From Elusimicrobiota bacterium (lineage in GTDB: Bacteria > Elusimicrobiota > Endomicrobiia > Endomicrobiales > Endomicrobiaceae): a DNA stretch of 43,729 nucleotides. The notes under the pieces are model-generated. The model saw nothing but the letters and a program-made list of their open reading frames with translations, had not been told where the DNA came from and did not search any database. This document shows positions 1 through 7,422 of the stretch, piece by piece. How positions within the stretch are numbered: position 1 is the stretch's first letter; each line of letters starts with the position of its first letter. The DNA lies in assembly GCA_031287735.1 (NCBI GenBank), contig JAITSO010000020.1, positions 1 through 43,729 of the forward strand, given 5' to 3'. Both the position numbers and the translations under genes were made by a program.

Positions 1-231
1 TCTTAAAACCCCCGCCGCTCTTGCCGAGCGCCACCCCCTTTAAAAAAGGTGGAATTAAAACCAACCCCGACCACACCAAAAAGGTGGAATTAAAGCACCA
101 GGCCAAGCACTGTTATCTATTCCACCAAAACGCTGGAATTAATTAGACTTCCTTTAGTGTTGGCAGCAACCCGCCACATGCTGCTAAACGTTGAAATTTC
201 AATAGTCATCTTTAAGAAAGTTTTTTGCCGT
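1..231 (+). repeat. Direct repeat copy 1 (left arm of element 1)
   Basis: Positions 1-231 and 453-729 are direct copies. Both contain the same stem-loop (CGCTC, loop TTGCC, GAGCG), the same GGTGGAATTAA modules, and the same tail containing CGCCACATGCTGCTAAACG and GTCATCTTTAAGAAAG. This copy begins at the window edge and lacks about 45 bases that copy 2 has gained by repeating the CCACCAAAACGCTGGAATTAA-type module. Confidence 0.9.
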
Positions 232-452
232 GCACGCCTTTTGCCTTTAATTCCCCTTTCCCAAAGAGGTAGCCTTTAATTCACCCTTTTTATCCGTGTT
301 GTGCTTTTGCCTTTAATTCCACCTTTTTTAAAGGGGGTGGGCAGCGATAGCTGGCCGGGGGTTTTAACCCCTAAAACCTAAACCCCAAAGACCCAAACCC
401 TAAAATCCACCCAAGCCCCACACAAATTCACTTAAAAAAATAAATCTAGACA

Positions 453-729
453 TCTTAAAACCCCCGCCGCTCTTGCCGAGCGCCACCCCCTTTAAAAAAG
501 GTGGAATTAAAACCAACCCCGACCACACCAAAAAGGTGGAATTAAACCACCAAGCCAAGCACTGTTATCTATTTCACCACCAAAACGCTGGAATTAAACC
601 CAAGCCCGTTACCCACTCCACCACCAAAACGCTGGAATTAATTAGACTTCCTTTAGTGTTGGCAGCAACCCGCCACATGCTGCTAAACGTTGAAATTTCG
701 GTAGTCATCTTTAAGAAAGTTTTTGCCGT
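453..729 (+). repeat. Direct repeat copy 2 with one extra internal module
   Basis: This is a nearly identical copy of 1-231. The main difference is an extra module around 575-620, where the phrase 'CCACCAAAACGCTGGAATTAA' occurs twice instead of once. The head stem-loop is at 468-482. Differences outside the extra module are few, so the duplication looks recent or is kept homogeneous by conversion. Confidence 0.9.
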
Positions 730-905
730 AATTTCTCATTTTTCAGGCGTTGCGGGTTATTGCCATTAATTTCCACTTTTCTAAAGGTAGCTTGTCCGGG
801 GGTTTTAAAACCTATACTATAAAAAGTGGAATTTTAAGGTTGTTTTTGTGAAAGGATGTACCTGCAAAGCCGCGTTGTTTTTTAAAGTGGAAATTTAATG
901 CTAAT

Positions 906-1172
906 GCGTTACCGAGTGCAGAACTTGAAAACGTGCAAGTTTAGCTCGTCAAAGAAATGATAACGCCTTGGCATATCCTATGGATAAACAGTATTTTGCA
1001 AGGCAAAATATTAAATGACTAGCAATAAAAAAATCTAAGAATTCTAATATTACAAAGTGCAAATTTAAAGGTGTTTTTGTTTGGAAATTCATTGCTGTTG
1101 TTTGAAAAAACAATTAAAGTTTCGCACATTTTTTAAGATATTACGCTTTAAAGTGCAATTATGGCGCCTTTT
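906..1172. other. Gene-free stretch downstream of the RelA/SpoT gene
   Basis: No convincing coding frame, RNA gene or strong terminator is seen here. Weak echoes of the repeat word (AAAGTGCAAATTTAAAGG near 1055 and AAAGTGCAATTATGG near 1150) suggest decayed repeat sequence. One DnaA-box-like word (TATGGATAA near 981) stands alone. In the minus direction this stretch would hold the missing C-terminal part of the RelA/SpoT protein, but no frame continues the protein. Confidence 0.5.
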
Positions 1173-2627
1173 TTAATGTTTTTTAATCTGTTCTTTTAAA
1201 AACTTTCTAATCCTTGCACGTGCATGTGGTGTTATTGCAAACTCAAGCCAACCACTAGTAGGTCTAGAATTCTTTCTTGTCAAAATTTCGCATATGTCGC
1301 CGGTTTTTAATTCAGTATCTATTGTTCCCATTTTGAAGTTAATTTTTGCTCCCATAAAAGAATCGCCGATATCTGAATGTACGGCATAGGCAAAATCTAG
1401 TGCTGTAGCTCCCAATGGTAATTTTATAACTTTCCGCTTTGGGGTAAAAACAAAAATTTGCTCAAAGCTGCATTCTGTTCTAAGAGATTTTAGAAATTCG
1501 CCCGGTTCATTATGTTCTTTTTGATATTCTAAAAATTGTTTGAGCCAATCAAGATTGCTTTCAGTGTGTTTGTTTTTATTGTCATCTTTTTCACAGCTCT
1601 CTACTTTTCTTTTATAACGCCAATGAGCAGCCACGCCGTATTCGCAACGTTGATTCATTTCTTCCGTTCTTATTTGGATTTCAACGATAGCATTTGAATT
1701 TGATACCACTGTTAAATGTAAGGATTGATACATATTTTCTTTTGGAAGATTTATATAATCTGTAAACGAACCATCTAGAAGATTGAAATTGGCATTTATC
1801 ATACCAAGTATTGCATAGCAATTTTCAACGGTGTCCGTAATAATTCTCAAACCAAATAAATCTTGTATTTCTGTAAATGGTTTGTTTTGTCTTTGCATTT
1901 TTTTATATATGCCGTAAAGGTTTTTAGGTCTTGCAGTTATTCTAAATGGAATTTTGAGTTCAACAATCTTATTTTTGATTTGATTTTCAACGCTTATTAA
2001 ATTTTCAAGGTTGCTTTCATCGCGTTTTTGCCATTGAGTTCTTATAAAATTATATTGTTCTGGTTGCAAAGTTTTAAAAGCGACGTCTTCAATTTCACTT
2101 TTCCACTTATAGATTCCAAGTCTATGGGCAAACGGAGCGTATAAATTTAAGGATTCTGAGGCAATGATTTTTTGTTTTTCAACTGGCAGAAAGCTTAAAG
2201 TTCTCATATTGTGCAGTCTGTCTGCAAGTTTTATTATTATCACGCGAATATCTTTAACAACGGCTAAAAGCATTTTACGCCAATTTTCTGCTTGCGCCGT
2301 TATTTCGTCGTCGAATTTGTATTTCGAAAGTTTTGTGACACCTTTTACAAGATTAACTATTTCTTCACCAAACTCTTTTATAAGTTCCTGTTCAGTTGCT
2401 AGGGTATCTTCTAAAACATCGTGTAAAAGAGCAGCTGAAATGGTAGCTGCATCTATTTTTAGCTCTGCTAAATTTTTGGCAACCATAATGCAATGAGAAA
2501 AATAATTTTCACCCGAAGCACGCACTTGATAAGCATGAGCACACTCAGCGTAGAAATGAGCTTTTTCTATGATTTTTAAATCGTTTTGCGGCAGATAAGA
2601 TAAAGTTTCTTTTAAAAAACTTTCCAT
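1173..2627 (-). CDS. RelA/SpoT-family (p)ppGpp synthetase/hydrolase, short form
   Basis: This is a stringent-response enzyme that makes and degrades (p)ppGpp. Domains in order: an HD hydrolase domain (HCIMVA around residue 45, HDVLEDT around 70, DRLHNMRTL around 137), a synthetase domain (ARPKNLYGIYKKM, DLFGLRIIT, EIQIRTEEM, GVAAHWRYK), then a TGS domain (IFVFTPKRKVIKLPLGATA) and the short conserved segment after it. The protein stops there at 484 residues, whereas long Rel/SpoT proteins have about 700-750 with helical, zinc-finger and ACT domains. In the usual motif QIRT..MH..AE.G the His is Asn and the Ala is Cys (MNQRCEYG). The ATG at 2627 is preferred over an upstream TTG at 2633. An extended -10 promoter lies upstream. 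Being a RelA/SpoT homologue is certain; whether both activities survive is not. Confidence 0.93.
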   Translation of the reverse strand: MESFLKETLSYLPQNDLKIIEKAHFYAECAHAYQVRASGENYFSHCIMVAKNLAELKIDAATISAALLHDVLEDTLATEQELIKEFGEEIVNLVKGVTKLSKYKFDDEITAQAENWRKMLLAVVKDIRVIIIKLADRLHNMRTLSFLPVEKQKIIASESLNLYAPFAHRLGIYKWKSEIEDVAFKTLQPEQYNFIRTQWQKRDESNLENLISVENQIKNKIVELKIPFRITARPKNLYGIYKKMQRQNKPFTEIQDLFGLRIITDTVENCYAILGMINANFNLLDGSFTDYINLPKENMYQSLHLTVVSNSNAIVEIQIRTEEMNQRCEYGVAAHWRYKRKVESCEKDDNKNKHTESNLDWLKQFLEYQKEHNEPGEFLKSLRTECSFEQIFVFTPKRKVIKLPLGATALDFAYAVHSDIGDSFMGAKINFKMGTIDTELKTGDICEILTRKNSRPTSGWLEFAITPHARARIRKFLKEQIKKH

Positions 2628-2713
2628 TGTCAAACCCCACTGGTTTTATTGTTGGGGCAAGTAAAGTATTTAAATCCATTTAATTTTTTGCTAACAACTG
2701 AACAGAATTTCAT

Positions 2714-2722
2714 ATTGTACCA
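2714..2722 (-). promoter_or_regulatory. Extended -10 promoter for the RelA/SpoT gene
   Basis: On the minus strand the sequence reads TGGTACAAT, a TGn extended -10 followed by TACAAT, about 85 bases before the start codon. No good -35 hexamer is seen, which fits an extended -10 promoter. A perfect hairpin (CTGTAT, loop, ATACAG) lies just upstream at 2743-2758. Confidence 0.4.
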
Positions 2723-2778
2723 AAAATAATAAACGATTATGTCTGTATAAAAATACAGCGGATATTCTGTGCTTTTGA

Positions 2779-2794
2779 TGTTTCACATGAAACA
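2779..2794. promoter_or_regulatory. parS-like site 1 (ParB binding)
   Basis: TGTTTCACATGAAACA differs from the classical bacterial parS TGTTTCACGTGAAACA at one central base. It is 42 bases, about four helical turns, from an inverted twin at 2821. ParB would load here for chromosome segregation. No parA or parB gene is in the window. Confidence 0.8.
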
Positions 2795-2820
2795 TTATTT
2801 TTTTTGCCTGTGATTTTCAA

Positions 2821-2836
2821 TGTTTCATGTGAAACA
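2821..2836. promoter_or_regulatory. parS-like site 2 (ParB binding)
   Basis: TGTTTCATGTGAAACA is the exact reverse complement of site 1 at 2779-2794, with one central mismatch to the classical parS palindrome. Both sites lie in the gap between the RelA/SpoT gene and thiF. Confidence 0.8.
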
Positions 2837-2931
2837 TTATGGCGTTTTATAAAATTTTTGCCGTTTGTATGAAATTTATTGCTAAAACTAATGTAGCAAT
2901 AACAAAAATTCGCTATAATTTTTGCATAAAA

Positions 2932-3684
2932 TCATATATTGCTGCAAGAAGGACAGTTGTTTCTTTTTTGTAAATCTTTTATTCTGAAAGAATTATTTAT
3001 ACCATTAAAAACAAGCAATTTATTTTTCAAGCAATTTAAATCTAAAATAAATTTTATGACTTCCAACGCTTCCATTACTCCAATAGTTCCGGCTATTGCT
3101 CCAAGTATTCCAAAAACAGTTTTTGTTATGTTTTCACCTGGCTTGTTTGGGTAAATACAATGAAAACATGCTGTTTTCTCTTTGGGAACTATCGTCGTCA
3201 AAATACCGTCAAATTCGCAAACTGCTCCGCATATAAGAGGTAAACCGTTTTTATAAGCTGCGGAATTTATTAAATACCTTGTGGGGAAATTATCTACAGC
3301 GTCTACGATTATATCGTATTTTCTAAAAATTGACTCGATGTTTTCTTCAGATAAACGTTCACAATAGGTTTCAAAAAAAACATCAGAATTGAATTTTTCA
3401 AGTCTTTCTTTTGCAAGTAGTGCTTTTTGTTTTCCCAAATCAGATTCGCAATAAAGAATTTGCCTGTTTAAGTTGCTTTCTGACAATACATCAGAATCGC
3501 AAATTCCTATATTGCCAATTCCTGCTGCTGCCAAATAAGTTAGTACCGGGCTGCCAAGCCCGCCGGCTCCGCATACTAAAACTTTAGATTTTAATAACCT
3601 GTTTTGTCCTTCGCTTCCATTTTCTATACCGAATTCTTTAAGTAAAAGTTGCCTTTGATACCTCTCAAAATTTTCGTTTTTCAT
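2932..3684 (-). CDS. thiF: ThiF/MoeB-type adenylyltransferase
   Basis: This E1-like enzyme adenylates the C-terminal glycine of ThiS so that sulfur can be attached for thiazole synthesis. The N-terminal nucleotide-binding motif GAGGLGSPVLTYLAAAGIG (around residues 38-56) is followed by the acidic DSDVLSESNLNRQ segment, typical of ThiF/MoeB proteins. Two Cys pairs (CFHC around residue 174 and CPSC at the C-terminus) fit the structural zinc site. At 250 residues it has family length and no rhodanese domain. It is the last gene of the thi operon. The ATG follows the thiS stop codon directly, and its ribosome site AGGAGG is made by the codons for the ThiS glycine tail. MoeB is an alternative, but the position after thiS decides for ThiF. 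Confidence 0.93.
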   Translation of the reverse strand: MKNENFERYQRQLLLKEFGIENGSEGQNRLLKSKVLVCGAGGLGSPVLTYLAAAGIGNIGICDSDVLSESNLNRQILYCESDLGKQKALLAKERLEKFNSDVFFETYCERLSEENIESIFRKYDIIVDAVDNFPTRYLINSAAYKNGLPLICGAVCEFDGILTTIVPKEKTACFHCIYPNKPGENITKTVFGILGAIAGTIGVMEALEVIKFILDLNCLKNKLLVFNGINNSFRIKDLQKRNNCPSCSNI

Positions 3685-3885
3685 CTATCCGCCTCCTACA
3701 AATCTTAAAACTTCAAGGCTGTCACCATCTTTTAAAACAACCTTGTCGAGTTCTTCGGTTTTTAAAATTTTCAAATTACATTCAACTACTCCAGAATTTT
3801 TATCAAAACCTATGGAAGATAAAAAATTTGCTGCTGAAACATTTTGTCCAACTTCTTTTTCCTGGCCATTAACTTTAACTTTCAT
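3685..3885 (-). CDS. thiS: Sulfur carrier protein ThiS
   Basis: This 66-residue ubiquitin-fold protein carries sulfur as a C-terminal thiocarboxylate to ThiG. The sequence starts MKVKVNGQEKEV and ends RFVGGG, the glycine tail that ThiF activates. It overlaps the end of thiE by 11 bases and abuts thiF, so translation is likely coupled. The size, the tail and the neighbours agree. Confidence 0.95.
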   Translation of the reverse strand: MKVKVNGQEKEVGQNVSAANFLSSIGFDKNSGVVECNLKILKTEELDKVVLKDGDSLEVLRFVGGG

Positions 3886-4507
3886 CTATAACCTCCCTTG
3901 CTTTTTTTACAGTTTCAGAAATGCTGTTTGATGACGTAATTTCTGAAACCATGCATATATTTTCAGGATGATGTTTTAAAATTTCTTCCAAGTTTGAAAA
4001 TTTAATTCCACCTATTACTATTTTTGGTATTTTTATATTTTTAACGCAATAATCTAAATAATTTAATCCTACAGGCTGTACGCCATTTTCTTTTGTAAAC
4101 GTGTGAAAAATAGGTCCTACACCTATATAATCTGCTCCATTTTCAACAGCTTTTTGTGCTTGAATAGTTGAATGCGTGGATAATCCTATAACCATATCTG
4201 ATCCGACAATTTTCCGTACCTTTTTTATTGGCAAATCATCTTGTCCTATATGGACACCGTCGCTATTTACAGATAAAGCTATATCTATATCGTCATTAAC
4301 TATAAAAAAACAATCGTAATCTAAAGTGAGATTGCGAATAATTTCACATTGTTTAAATTTTTCAAGCTTATTTTTAAATTTTTCTCGGTATTGGATAATT
4401 TTTGCTCCGCCGTCGAGCATTTCTTTTACTACCGTTATATTATCTTTTCCGTTAGAAAAATTTTCAGCTGTTATAGCGTACAAACCTTTGGGTAACTTAT
4501 TTTTCAT
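3875..4507 (-). CDS. thiE: Thiamine-phosphate synthase
   Basis: ThiE joins the hydroxymethylpyrimidine diphosphate and thiazole phosphate moieties to give thiamine phosphate. Family motifs are visible: IQYREK near residue 35, NDDIDIALSVNSDGVHIGQ in the middle, and GVGPIFHTFTKENGVQPVG, with IGGI near the C-terminus. It is a TIM barrel of about 210 residues. I place the start at 4507, where ATGA overlaps the thiH stop; an in-frame ATG 12 bases upstream at 4519 lies inside thiH. It sits between thiH and thiS in the riboswitch-controlled operon. TenI is the alternative, but a lone copy in a full thi operon favours ThiE. Confidence 0.9.
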   Translation of the reverse strand: MKNKLPKGLYAITAENFSNGKDNITVVKEMLDGGAKIIQYREKFKNKLEKFKQCEIIRNLTLDYDCFFIVNDDIDIALSVNSDGVHIGQDDLPIKKVRKIVGSDMVIGLSTHSTIQAQKAVENGADYIGVGPIFHTFTKENGVQPVGLNYLDYCVKNIKIPKIVIGGIKFSNLEEILKHHPENICMVSEITSSNSISETVKKAREVIDES

Positions 4508-5604
4508 AGTATCATCCAATCTTTTAAAACAGGTTGATAGCCTGCTTTGTAAATCATTTCTTTAACCTCATTTACTGTTGTTGTATCATTTACTTTAAAC
4601 TGACCATCGCCATAATTTTTCGTATAACCCCCAACTTCAACTCTTGACGCTGCAGACATTTTTGTTATCCCTAAAGGAACAAGCTTTTTTCTAAATTCAT
4701 TGCTTTCTCTTGTGGAAACTGTAATATTTATGCGGTTAATAAAAAGACGGACAGCACATATTGCCTGCACAAGTTTTTTATCTGATATTTGCGTTTTAGG
4801 CTGATAATGACTGATAGTAGGCCGCAAACGCGGAAAAGACATTCCTATCTCACAAGACGGAAAAAAATCTTGTAGATATTTTGCATGAAGACCTGTAAAA
4901 AAAATTTCACTGATAAAATCATTCAAACCCAACAAAGTGCCGACATTTAAATTTCTAAAATTGGCAAGACCTGCTCTTTGGCAAGTTTCAAGTCTGTATT
5001 CATAGTTTGATTTTGCACCTTTTGTGTGGAGCGTTTTATAAAGTTTTTTGTCATAAGTTTCTTGATAAATAGTTAAACCTTCGGCACCTGCTGACTGTAG
5101 TTTTTCGTAACCTTTAACATCTAAAGGATAAATTTCAATATCTATACATTCAAAGTATTTTTTTAGAACTAATATGCATTTTTCAAGATAATCTAAAGAA
5201 GTTTTTTCAGGACTTTCGCCACAAACAAGCAAAATATGACGAATCCCATATTCGCATATAACTTTGCAATTTTGTTCTATTTCTTCAAAAGTCAAAATTT
5301 CTCTTTTTATATTGTTGGTTGTTGAAAACCCGCAATAAACGCAATTGTTTATGCAAAAATTTGAGACATAGAGAGGTGCATAAAGAATAATATTTTTGCC
5401 AAATTGTCTTACAGAAATTTCGTGTGCTTTTTGAGCCATTTGCTCTACAAAAACCAATGCTTTAGGAGTGAGCAGAGAAAGAAAATCTGTAGCCGAAAGA
5501 CTATCTTTCTGCAGAATTTTTTCAATATCTAAACATTCAACGGAATTAGAAAATTCGTCGAAATCAAAATTGTCGTATTGCTTTTTTAAGTTATAAAAAG
5601 TCAT
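4504..5604 (-). CDS. thiH: 2-iminoacetate synthase, radical SAM (ThiH)
   Basis: ThiH cleaves tyrosine to dehydroglycine (2-iminoacetate), the glycine-derived part of the thiazole, and p-cresol. The radical SAM cluster motif CINNCVYC (CX3CX2C) lies near residue 83, followed by GFSTTNN. At 366 residues it has the length of E. coli-type ThiH. Using ThiH rather than the oxidase ThiO fits an oxygen-sensitive lifestyle. It follows thiG by 72 bases and overlaps thiE by the ATGA arrangement. Confidence 0.95.
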   Translation of the reverse strand: MTFYNLKKQYDNFDFDEFSNSVECLDIEKILQKDSLSATDFLSLLTPKALVFVEQMAQKAHEISVRQFGKNIILYAPLYVSNFCINNCVYCGFSTTNNIKREILTFEEIEQNCKVICEYGIRHILLVCGESPEKTSLDYLEKCILVLKKYFECIDIEIYPLDVKGYEKLQSAGAEGLTIYQETYDKKLYKTLHTKGAKSNYEYRLETCQRAGLANFRNLNVGTLLGLNDFISEIFFTGLHAKYLQDFFPSCEIGMSFPRLRPTISHYQPKTQISDKKLVQAICAVRLFINRINITVSTRESNEFRKKLVPLGITKMSAASRVEVGGYTKNYGDGQFKVNDTTTVNEVKEMIYKAGYQPVLKDWMIL

Positions 5605-5676
5605 TTTGTTGTTTATTTCCTCAAAATTATAGTTTAAAATACTAAGTTTTGGTATTTCTGAGAAAAAAGAAAATTT

Positions 5677-6444
5677 TTATTCTAAAAACCCGGTTAACGG
5701 TGAAGAAGCTTTTGCTGCTTTGGAAGTTTCGCCAAATCCCGCTAAAAAAGATTTACGCCCTGCTGCGACAGCATTTTTAAAAGCTTGCGCCATTAAAATT
5801 GGATTTTTGCTTGAAGAAATAGCCGTATTTATCATAACAGCTGCACAACCCATTTCTAAAGCTTTACAAGCATGAGATGGCTTTCCTATTCCAGCATCGA
5901 CGATTATTGGAAGTTTTATTTCTTCAATTAGAATTTCAATCATTGCTTTTGCTTCTAAACCTCGGTTTGTTCCTATTGGCGATCCCAAAGGCATAATGGC
6001 GCAGGCCCCTGCATTTTTCATATCACGTGCAGCTGACAAATCAGCATTCATGTAAGGAAAAACTTTAAAATTCTCTTTCGCAAGTGTTTCGCAGGCTTTT
6101 GCAGTTTCATAGTTATCAGGTAACAGATATTTGTTATCTGTGATTATTTCTATTTTTATTAAATCTGTAGCACAAGCCGCTTGAGCAATTTTAGCAATAC
6201 GAACAGCTTCTACAGCATTTCTGGCACCTGAAGTATTTGGCATAATTTTTATGTTTTTTGGGATAAACGAAATTATGTTTTCTTTAGGGTTGCCAAAATC
6301 AAAACGTCTAACCGCAACAGTTATGATTTCTGATCCTGAAGCTGAAATGATTTCTGGTATTAAAGAATTATTAGGAAATTTTCCACTTCCTATCATAATT
6401 CTGCTTTTAAGTTCCAATCCTTGAATATTTAAAATATCTTCCAT
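5677..6444 (-). CDS. thiG: Thiazole synthase
   Basis: ThiG condenses deoxyxylulose phosphate, iminoacetate and ThiS thiocarboxylate into thiazole phosphate. The sequence has the TIM-barrel features of the family: [10 protein letters not shown] near the N-terminus, [22 protein letters not shown], and the phosphate-binding part around [19 protein letters not shown] followed by VMINTAI. At 255 residues it is full length. It is the first gene of the operon, and GGAGG lies 7 bases upstream of the ATG, just beyond the riboswitch terminator. Confidence 0.96.
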   Translation of the reverse strand: MEDILNIQGLELKSRIMIGSGKFPNNSLIPEIISASGSEIITVAVRRFDFGNPKENIISFIPKNIKIMPNTSGARNAVEAVRIAKIAQAACATDLIKIEIITDNKYLLPDNYETAKACETLAKENFKVFPYMNADLSAARDMKNAGACAIMPLGSPIGTNRGLEAKAMIEILIEEIKLPIIVDAGIGKPSHACKALEMGCAAVMINTAISSSKNPILMAQAFKNAVAAGRKSFLAGFGETSKAAKASSPLTGFLE

Positions 6445-6463
6445 TTTTATTACCTCCGGTATA

Positions 6464-6501
6464 TAAAAAAACCCTATAAAGCAAAATGCCTTAAAGGGAT
6501 T
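6464..6501 (-). terminator. Riboswitch expression platform: intrinsic terminator
   Basis: On the minus strand CCCTTTAAGGC and GCTTTATAGGG flank a short ATTTT loop and pair over 11 positions with one mismatch. GGTTTTTTTAT follows directly. It lies between the TPP aptamer and the thiG ribosome binding site, so bound TPP would be expected to favour premature termination. Confidence 0.85.
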
Positions 6502-6515
6502 CTAAAATAAACTTA

Positions 6516-6611
6516 TTAATTTCCCTATCGATGGCATTACCCACATCAGGTTCAAACGGTCAAAGGAATTCATCCTTATCTCAGCTCTGCTAGTTCGCAA
6601 GGCGCCCGTGT
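6516..6611 (-). promoter_or_regulatory. TPP riboswitch (THI element)
   Basis: The conserved TPP-aptamer cores are present on the minus strand: GGGCGCC at the 5' side, GAGCTGAGA (6579-6587), and ACCTGATGTGGGTAATGCC (6533-6551), followed by the CGATAGGGAA end. The order and spacing match the THI-box family. It stands directly upstream of thiG and controls the thi operon through the terminator at 6464-6501. Confidence 0.95.
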
Positions 6612-6741
6612 TTGTTGTTTTTTGCGTATAAATTATCAATTAATTTGAGCCATGCAAAAATACGTTTTAACTAAAAATTTAATACATGAGCAACTTTAAA
6701 TTCAAAACTGTACATTTTGTTACTTTTGTGTTTCATAGAAT

Positions 6742-6945
6742 TTATTTTAAAGATATCTTGCAACTGTAGTCACTAAAAATAATGTCAATTTTGTTCTCTC
6801 TAGCAAGCCAACCTAAAGCAAGATAAAGCATGGTATTCGATAATTCCAATGAAATTTTTATTTTAATAGAAGTGACCTGTCCGTGTTCAGACAGATATTT
6901 CCAAATTTCTCCAGCCGCAAACCCAATTTCTGATATTTCGCACAT
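6742..6945 (-). CDS. Small winged-helix protein, DUF2582 type
   Basis: This 67-residue protein has the DUF2582 winged helix-turn-helix pattern: GFAAGEIWKYLSEHG, then a helix with SIKIKISLELSNT, then ALGWLARENKI and a short C-terminal wing. The molecular role of the family is unknown; the fold suggests nucleic-acid or protein binding. It starts 2 bases after the accB stop, so it probably lies in one operon with accB and pnp. AccC, the usual partner after accB, is not here. Confidence 0.8.
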   Translation of the reverse strand: MCEISEIGFAAGEIWKYLSEHGQVTSIKIKISLELSNTMLYLALGWLARENKIDIIFSDYSCKISLK

Positions 6946-6947
6946 AA

Positions 6948-7406
6948 TTATACTCTTTCAATATCAAACAAATCCTGCTCTGCTTGTACAACAACACCAT
7001 TTTTTACAAGGCTTCTAACAATTTTAACCTTTAAAAAAGCTTTTATTTCATTCATAACTTTCATCGCTTCTATTATGCAAACAGTTGTACCAATTTCTAC
7101 AGTATCACCGTCTTTTACAAATGCAGGCGAACCTGGTGATGCCGAAGCATAAAACACTCCGGTTACAGGAGATTTTATAGTTTCTGATAGCGTTGTCGTT
7201 GTTGATTTTGAAATCGAAGAAACAGCCGAATCGCTTTCAACAGCGGAAATGGATGTGTTGGCGGTTTGCTGTATATTTTGGCTTTTGTGTTTTTTGCGCT
7301 TTATTTTGATGTTGTAATCTTTAGAACTAACTTCAATGTCACAAATGCTCTCATCTTTCATTACTTCATAAAGAGCTTTTACTTTGCTTTTAATATCGTC
7401 TGGCAT
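6948..7406 (-). CDS. accB: Biotin carboxyl carrier protein of acetyl-CoA carboxylase
   Basis: This carries biotin between the biotin carboxylase and carboxyltransferase steps that make malonyl-CoA for fatty acids. At 152 residues it has an N-terminal helical part, a Ser/Thr-rich linker (about residues 45-80), and a C-terminal biotinyl domain with the lysine motif EAMKVMNEI. The ATG is 16 bases after the pnp stop. A stand-alone biotinyl subunit of a decarboxylase is possible, but the N-terminal region favours AccB. Confidence 0.88.
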   Translation of the reverse strand: MPDDIKSKVKALYEVMKDESICDIEVSSKDYNIKIKRKKHKSQNIQQTANTSISAVESDSAVSSISKSTTTTLSETIKSPVTGVFYASASPGSPAFVKDGDTVEIGTTVCIIEAMKVMNEIKAFLKVKIVRSLVKNGVVVQAEQDLFDIERV

Positions 7407-7422
7407 ATTTATTTGTTCTCTG

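Larger units (their letters stand above)
1..905. repeat. Intergenic repeat block 1 (two MITE-like composite elements)
   Basis: This gene-free stretch is built from recurring modules ending in GGTGGAATTAA or its inverse TTAATTCCACC. Element 1 runs from about 3 to 368. Its left end (TTAAAACCCCCG, stem-loop 16-30, CCACCCCCTTT, A-run, GGTGGAATTAA) and its right end (313-368, stem-loop 341-356) are inverted copies of each other. A second element starts at 453 and repeats the left half nearly base for base. Its right end near 760-812 is degraded but keeps GGGGGTTTTAAAACC. Fading copies of the AAAGTGGAAATTTAA word continue to about 900. An open frame across 473-769 is only repeat sequence, with no ribosome binding site or protein-like composition. 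The family resembles miniature inverted-repeat or REP-like elements; no transposase is present. Confidence 0.85.

Noticed and set aside
473-769. 98-codon open frame on the plus strand in repeat block 1
   Set aside because: It lies entirely in repeat modules, has no ribosome site, and its composition is that of the repeat; the parallel copy at 1-231 does not keep the same frame.
1-905. CRISPR array
   Set aside because: Repeat modules vary in length and orientation, spacers are not of constant size, and no cas gene is present.
981-989. DnaA box (TATGGATAA)
   Set aside because: A single site with a mismatch in AT-rich DNA is expected by chance.
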